Shown piece after piece: positions 6,407-10,106 of a stretch of 10,106 nucleotides of DNA; positions within the stretch are counted from its first letter, which is position 1, and each line of letters starts with the position of its first letter. The DNA is from Alphaproteobacteria bacterium. Its GTDB lineage: Bacteria; Pseudomonadota; Alphaproteobacteria; Micavibrionales; Micavibrionaceae. Both the position numbers and the translations under genes were made by a program. Where the stretch lies: assembly GCA_023141075.1 (NCBI GenBank), contig JAGLKL010000036.1, positions 1-10,106 of the forward strand, given 5' to 3'. The notes beneath the pieces are model-generated. The model was not told the origin of the DNA. It ran no database searches and saw only the letters and a list, made by a program, of their open reading frames with translations.

Positions 6407-7690
6407 CTAAACAACTTTGTCTTTTTTCGGCGGTGTCAAACGAACCAACGTAATCTGGTTACGCTGCTTACGCACCACGTCAATCTGAAAACCATGAAAA
6501 CGGAAAGACTGGCCAACATCTGGAACCATCTGCGATTCATACAAGACCAACCCGGCTATCGTTGCATAATCCTCATGCGGCAATCCCCAGTCAAAAGCCC
6601 TGTTCAAATCACGAATTGGTACTGTTCCATCTATAATGTAAGAACCATTGGATAAGCGCTTCACACCGGTGACTGCTTCATCATGTTCGTCATCAATGTC
6701 CCCTACGATTTCCTCTAAGATATCTTCGAGTGTCACAATCCCCATGAACGAGCCATATTCATCAATCACAACTGCAAAATGCTCTTTACGCTCGCGAAAA
6801 GCCTGAAGCTGATCGTATAAATTGGTCGTCTCGGGAACAAACCACGGATCCATAGCCACGCGCTTTAAATTTATTTCACAGATATTACCTTCTACATCAA
6901 CAAATTCACGCAATAACTCTCTGGCATGAAGCACACCGACAATGTTATCGGGATTACCTTTCCACAGTGGCAACCTTGTATACGGACTATTCATGGCCTC
7001 TCGTATAATGTCTTTCACAGGCTGATCCACATCAATCATAGTCACGTTCTTGCGGTGAATCATAATGTCTTCAATGTCTACCTCAACCAGATCAAGAATC
7101 GAGCGCAACATAGCGCGCTGCTCTTGAGTCTGATGCTTTGGGCCTTCCCCCTGATGCAATTCAATCGCCCCGCGCAACAACTCAAGGTGAGAACCCGCCG
7201 TAACCTTGGAAATATCCACACCAAAAAGCGCGAGCACTTTACGCACAATCCATGTTACTGTCTCAGTCACAGGCGCAAAAATGATAATCACTAAGCGAAT
7301 GATCCACGCGATGCGCATAGACATGCTTTCGGCATGGTGAAAAGCATAAGTTTTGGGCAATACTTCAGCAAAAATAAGCACCAGAAAAGTCATAAGCAAC
7401 GTTGCATAAATTACCCCACTTTCCCCAAAAAGCTTAATCAGAACACTGGTTGCAAGTGCAGAGGCCAGAATATTCACCAGATTATTTCCCAACAAGAGCG
7501 CTCCGATCATGCGGTCTTTCTCATCGCGAATCTTGTTTGTCAATGCTGCGCGTTTATCCCCTTCTTTCTCACGTGCTTTGAGGAGCGCTTGCGATGCAGC
7601 AGTCAACGCAGTCTCCGACCCGGAGAAAAACGCCGAGAGCACCAACAAGACAACAATAGCAATAATTGCAAAAACTAGTGATAATTCCAT
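6407..7690 (-). CDS. CNNM-domain/CBS-pair/CorC-HlyC family membrane protein (magnesium efflux-type, 'hemolysin-like')
   Basis: 427 aa. Seen: an N-terminal CNNM (DUF21) membrane domain of about 1-180, with hydrophobic spans near 4-22, 62-86, 93-112 and 126-150 and the signature SAFFSGSETALTAAS (19-33) and AEVLPKTYAF (108-117); two CBS domains (about 207-262 and 275-333, ending VTLEDILEEIVGDIDDE); and a C-terminal CorC_HlyC domain (about 345-420). Relatives in bacteria are linked to Mg2+/Co2+ efflux or tolerance, with the CBS pair binding adenine nucleotides; older names call them hemolysins, a label that is rarely demonstrated. The ATG start gives the usual N-terminus, although the Shine-Dalgarno is weak. 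It follows aroKB by 94 bp with no terminator visible, so it is probably in the same transcript, the usual alphaproteobacterial order. Its TAG stop lies in the repeat arm at 6395-6410. Confidence 0.92.
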   Translation of the reverse strand: MELSLVFAIIAIVVLLVLSAFFSGSETALTAASQALLKAREKEGDKRAALTNKIRDEKDRMIGALLLGNNLVNILASALATSVLIKLFGESGVIYATLLMTFLVLIFAEVLPKTYAFHHAESMSMRIAWIIRLVIIIFAPVTETVTWIVRKVLALFGVDISKVTAGSHLELLRGAIELHQGEGPKHQTQEQRAMLRSILDLVEVDIEDIMIHRKNVTMIDVDQPVKDIIREAMNSPYTRLPLWKGNPDNIVGVLHARELLREFVDVEGNICEINLKRVAMDPWFVPETTNLYDQLQAFRERKEHFAVVIDEYGSFMGIVTLEDILEEIVGDIDDEHDEAVTGVKRLSNGSYIIDGTVPIRDLNRAFDWGLPHEDYATIAGLVLYESQMVPDVGQSFRFHGFQIDVVRKQRNQITLVRLTPPKKDKVV

Positions 7691-7784
7691 AAAGTATTCA
7701 TTCTTTAAGTTTCTTTATAAATTTTTCCTCAAGCTCAAAAGAACCCAATCTTAAAAGAAGATGTAAATTCCGGTTTATTCCGAT

Positions 7785-9494
7785 TTATCTCCCCCAGTTC
7801 AAAAAATCTTCCAGCACCTCATTAACCAACTCATCAGGAACATCTTTATGCACGAGTGAATCACCAATACTATTGGCAAGAACAAAAACCATCTTACCGT
7901 CTTTAACTTTCTTATCGCGGAACATAACGTCCCTGAGAGCCTGCTTGTTGGAAATAATAGCATCAGCAACCTGTGCATCTATATCATGTATATTAACCGG
8001 CAATCCTACATCGCGGAAATGAGCCACTACCCGCTCGTAATCCTCAACCGGGCACAACCTCATACGCACAGACAGATCAAAAGCCAGTACCAAGCCTATA
8101 GCCACAGCCTCGCCATGCAACAGCTTTCCGTCATATCCGGCCAATGTCTCAAAAGCATGCGCAAATGTATGCCCGAAATTAAGCAGCGCACGCTGTCCTT
8201 TCTCATGTTCATCAGCCTCAACAATCTGCGCTTTATTTGTACAACAAACCTCAATCGCTCTTGCCGTGGCTTCAGGCTCCTGAGAAAGAACTTTCTTGCC
8301 GTTTCCATCTTCCAGCCATTCAAAGAACTTCTTGTCCCCGATAAAACCGTATTTCACAACTTCCCCGTATCCGGCATAAATCTCCCGCTCGGGCAAAGTT
8401 TTTAAAGTATCCGTATCGATTATAACACTGACCGGCTGATAAAACGTTCCAACCAGATTCTTGCCATAAGGTGTATCAATAGCGGTCTTGCCCCCTACCG
8501 AGCTATCCACCTGCGCCAGCAAACTGGTTGGCACTTGCACATAGGGCACACCGCGCATGGCTAGAGATGCAGCCAACCCTCCCAAATCTCCGATCACTCC
8601 GCCTCCCACAGCGACAACAATAGAATCGCGGTTCAGGTCATTTCCCAGCATCCAGTCAAGGGCTTCTATCAGGCGATCATAAGATTTCGTAGCCTCCCCG
8701 GCAGGCATAACCTTGATATCGCTCCACCTTGCTCCGTTATTCTGAAAAGCCTTGTGAATCTGCTCGGGATAACCGCAGCCCTGCACATTCTCATCTGTAA
8801 TAATAAACAGCTTCTTTCCTTTAATATCAAAAGGCAGATAATCCTGCACCGATGATAATAACCCGGACCCAATTACAATATCATAGCTGCGTTCGCCCAG
8901 ATTAACATGAACAATTTTTGGCTTTTTCGTTTCTTGAGCCATTATAACTTCCTCAATAATCTGATCGGCCAATTCTTCAACACTTCCATCACCATTATTC
9001 TCGATATGGATATCAGCCTTGGAATATAGCCCCTCACGCGCATTTAGCAAGCGCTCCAACTCCTCAGCCGGATCATTACCTTGCAAAAGCATCGGCCTTT
9101 CCTCTCCGCCGCGCACCCGTTCCAGCAAAACCGGCACATCTGTCTTTAGCCAGACAGAAACAGCCATATCCAAAATCGCTTCCATATTCTCCGCTTTCTC
9201 CACAACACCACCGCCGCTTGAGATCACACACGCACCCTTATTCTTCAGCAAATCCATAAGCAGTGTGGTTTCCAACGAGCGGAAATAAGCTTCCCCGTGT
9301 TTTTCAAAAATATCCGAAATACTCATGCCCTGCTCTGCCTCAATCATAGCGTCCATCTCATAATGATCCAGCCCGTATTTTTGTGCGAGAACTTCACTCA
9401 CATAGCTTTTCCCACACCCCATCATCCCCAGCATAACGATAGGTTTCTCCAGCACATTTGTTATTCTCAGCTCAATTCCCAATATTTTTACCAA
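7785..9494 (-). CDS. aroKB: Bifunctional shikimate kinase / 3-dehydroquinate synthase (AroKB fusion)
   Basis: 569 aa with two complete domains. Residues 1 to about 184 are shikimate kinase (shikimate to shikimate 3-phosphate): P-loop GMMGCGKS (23-30), R72, GGG (94-96), lid R133-P134 and R153. Its usual Asp-x-Asp pair reads E46-M-D48. Residues about 190-569 are 3-dehydroquinate synthase (DAHP to 3-dehydroquinate): NAD-binding GGGVIGDLGG (297-306), PTSLLAQVDSSVGGKTAID (322-340), GKNLVGTFYQP, and likely zinc ligands E378, H442 and H460. These are steps 5 and 2 of the shikimate pathway. AroKB fusions are known in some bacteria, and adjacent aroK-aroB is the alphaproteobacterial norm. No ATG precedes the P-loop far enough; the start must be TTG 9494, a later TTG (9482) or GTG (9455), so the N-terminus is uncertain. 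An internal start at 8942 may yield AroB alone. Confidence 0.93.
   Translation of the reverse strand: MVKILGIELRITNVLEKPIVMLGMMGCGKSYVSEVLAQKYGLDHYEMDAMIEAEQGMSISDIFEKHGEAYFRSLETTLLMDLLKNKGACVISSGGGVVEKAENMEAILDMAVSVWLKTDVPVLLERVRGGEERPMLLQGNDPAEELERLLNAREGLYSKADIHIENNGDGSVEELADQIIEEVIMAQETKKPKIVHVNLGERSYDIVIGSGLLSSVQDYLPFDIKGKKLFIITDENVQGCGYPEQIHKAFQNNGARWSDIKVMPAGEATKSYDRLIEALDWMLGNDLNRDSIVVAVGGGVIGDLGGLAASLAMRGVPYVQVPTSLLAQVDSSVGGKTAIDTPYGKNLVGTFYQPVSVIIDTDTLKTLPEREIYAGYGEVVKYGFIGDKKFFEWLEDGNGKKVLSQEPEATARAIEVCCTNKAQIVEADEHEKGQRALLNFGHTFAHAFETLAGYDGKLLHGEAVAIGLVLAFDLSVRMRLCPVEDYERVVAHFRDVGLPVNIHDIDAQVADAIISNKQALRDVMFRDKKVKDGKMVFVLANSIGDSLVHKDVPDELVNEVLEDFLNWGR
8940..8954 (-). promoter_or_regulatory. 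Internal ribosome-binding site and ATG at the AroK/AroB junction
   Basis: On the minus strand GAGGA (8954-8950) lies seven bases before an in-frame ATG (8942-8940, residue 185). The peptide from there (MAQETKKPKIVHVNLGERSYDI) has the form of a normal AroB N-terminus. This looks like the former aroB start, kept after loss of the aroK stop, and could still give free 3-dehydroquinate synthase. Confidence 0.5.
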
Positions 9495-9501
9495 TCCATT
9501 C

Positions 9502-9551
9502 TTTCAAAGAAACATCACATTTGCTATACAGGTCGCACACAAGTTTTACAA
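9502..9551. promoter_or_regulatory. Overlapping divergent promoter candidates, aroKB and the 47-aa gene
   Basis: Minus strand: TTGTAA (9551-9546), 17 bp, TATAGC (9528-9523), placing the start about 20 nt before TTG 9494. Plus strand: TTTCAA (9502-9507), 17 bp, TATACA (9525-9530), starting near 9537. Both use the same GCTATACA core, so the two would compete. Each box is only three or four of six to consensus. Confidence 0.35.
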
Positions 9552-9571
9552 CATGAACGCAAGAAACGACT

Positions 9572-9715
9572 ATGAAACTGATCAAAAAAATATTGCTGAG
9601 TGTTTTCTTATTATCTATCGTTGGCGTAACAGGTTTAGTTATGTTCAGCAATGTCGAAATCACGCAGCATCCAGTTGTAAAAACCGTTCCTAATGAGAAA
9701 ATACTAACCGAATGA
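9572..9715 (+). CDS. Small single-span membrane protein (47 aa), unknown function
   Basis: Starts with MKLIKKILLSVFLLSIVGVT: a lysine-rich head and one hydrophobic span (about residues 7-25), then a short polar tail ending NEKILTE. It could be an anchored protein with a periplasmic tail or a short exported peptide. The Shine-Dalgarno is weak (AAGAAA). The case for it being real is context: its TGA overlaps the ATG of the next gene (ATGA at 9712-9715), a classic sign of translational coupling, and it sits behind a candidate promoter. An alternative frame from ATG 9553 is open for about 48 codons but encodes no plausible protein pattern. I do not recognise a family. Confidence 0.5.
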   Translation: MKLIKKILLSVFLLSIVGVTGLVMFSNVEITQHPVVKTVPNEKILTE

Positions 9716-10106
9716 TTAGGATACTTACATTATTTTCTACGTTAACTTCCCTCTTATTTGTTCTTTTGGCAATCGGAGGAACCGCGCATGTATATGCTCA
9801 GGAAATGCTTGAGACGATACCGATCGACCAGACTACGCAACCAAATGTCGATTACGCAAAAACCGAATCTCTCGGATTGCTGGGCGCAAAAGACAAAGGC
9901 AGTTTTGGCAATGGTCTTCTCCAGCACACTAAGCGCTCAGAACTGGTTGCCCTGCTTAAGATTGTCGAACAAAGCAAATGGGTTTCCATGCGCCCTTTGG
10001 TCAAAAACTTTTTGCTTACCGAAACTGATGCAACCGCCCTTACAGGGGATGTTCCTATAACTCCCGGCGAAGATTTACTAACCTTGCGCCTAAATGCCCT
10101 GCTGCG
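9712..10106 (+). CDS. Secreted protein of unknown function, 3' end outside the window
   Basis: The visible part is 131 codons and still open at the window edge. Residues 1 to about 30 form a signal peptide (hydrophobic run LTSLLFVLLAIGG, probable cut after AHVYA), so the product should be exported, likely to the periplasm. The mature part contains RSELVALLKIVEQSKWVSMRP followed by LVKNFLLTETDA and GEDLLTLRLNALL. This 'LxxLLLT...LLxLRLxxLL' pattern reminds me of a large secreted conserved protein found near aroK in other alphaproteobacteria, but that is memory and low confidence. It overlaps the preceding 47-aa gene by 4 bp, so the two are probably translated together. No catalytic motif is visible. 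Confidence 0.7.
   Translation, partial: MIRILTLFSTLTSLLFVLLAIGGTAHVYAQEMLETIPIDQTTQPNVDYAKTESLGLLGAKDKGSFGNGLLQHTKRSELVALLKIVEQSKWVSMRPLVKNFLLTETDATALTGDVPITPGEDLLTLRLNALL

Larger units (their letters stand above)
6121..6410. repeat. Inverted-repeat-bounded element (MITE- or REP-like) filling the convergent gap
   Basis: The left end, TTAGGGTCAGAATCTA (6121-6136), and the right end, TAGATCCTGACCCTAA (6395-6410), are inverted copies matching at 15 of 16 positions. Just inside the left end is a small hairpin, TAGGG (6135-6139) with CCCTA (6145-6149). The interior carries the large hairpin at 6277-6376 and the dyad at 6159-6176. The two arms supply the TAG stops of both convergent genes (6122-6124 plus, 6407-6409 minus). 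No transposase is encoded, and I could not identify a target-site duplication. The GGGTCAG core recalls RAYT-associated REP sequences; a non-autonomous mobile element is the best reading, but one copy in the window cannot prove mobility. The 282 bp between the genes hold no convincing CDS. Confidence 0.55.

Noticed and set aside
9472..9663. 63-codon minus-strand ORF upstream of aroKB
   Set aside because: It overlaps the aroKB start, runs antisense through the 47-aa gene and its promoter, and shows no domain pattern.

Overview
The window looks like the chromosome of an alphaproteobacterium of fairly low G+C. The main evidence is gene order. A parvulin-type PPIase gene runs divergently from secA, with a Nudix (MutT) gene and a SAM-methyltransferase beyond it. 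On the other side, shikimate kinase and 3-dehydroquinate synthase sit upstream of a CNNM/CorC-type membrane protein. Both neighbourhoods are typical of Alphaproteobacteria. I cannot name the order or genus with confidence. Everything here is housekeeping or conserved hypothetical. I see no transposase gene, phage gene, CRISPR array, tRNA or rRNA.

Layout. Positions 19-2534 are on the minus strand: methyltransferase, MutT-like Nudix hydrolase and membrane-anchored parvulin PPIase. An intrinsic terminator separates the PPIase from mutT, and argJ, which often lies there in relatives, is absent. A 271-bp divergent intergenic region (2535-2805) holds a candidate secA promoter, a possible 15-codon leader ORF whose stop overlaps the secA ribosome-binding site, and an 18-bp dyad. 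Positions 2806-6124 are on the plus strand: full-length SecA, then a small polytopic membrane protein overlapping its 3' end by 17 bp. The 282-bp convergent gap (6125-6406) has no clear gene. It contains nested inverted repeats: an outer TTAGGGTCAG pair that forms the end of both flanking genes, and an inner ~100-nt imperfect hairpin capped by a TTCG tetraloop. Positions 6407-9494 are again minus: CNNM/CorC-type protein and a fused shikimate kinase/3-dehydroquinate synthase (AroKB). A short divergent promoter region leads to two overlapping plus-strand genes, a 47-aa single-span protein and a secreted protein cut off by the window edge.

Functional links. SecA powers export through SecYEG, and the PPIase is predicted to fold exported proteins on the far side of the membrane. 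AroKB supplies steps 2 and 5 of the shikimate pathway. The most unusual material is the repeat family with core TAGGGTCA (832-847 and 6121-6410), which supplies or abuts the stop codons of three genes, and the hairpin inside the larger copy.
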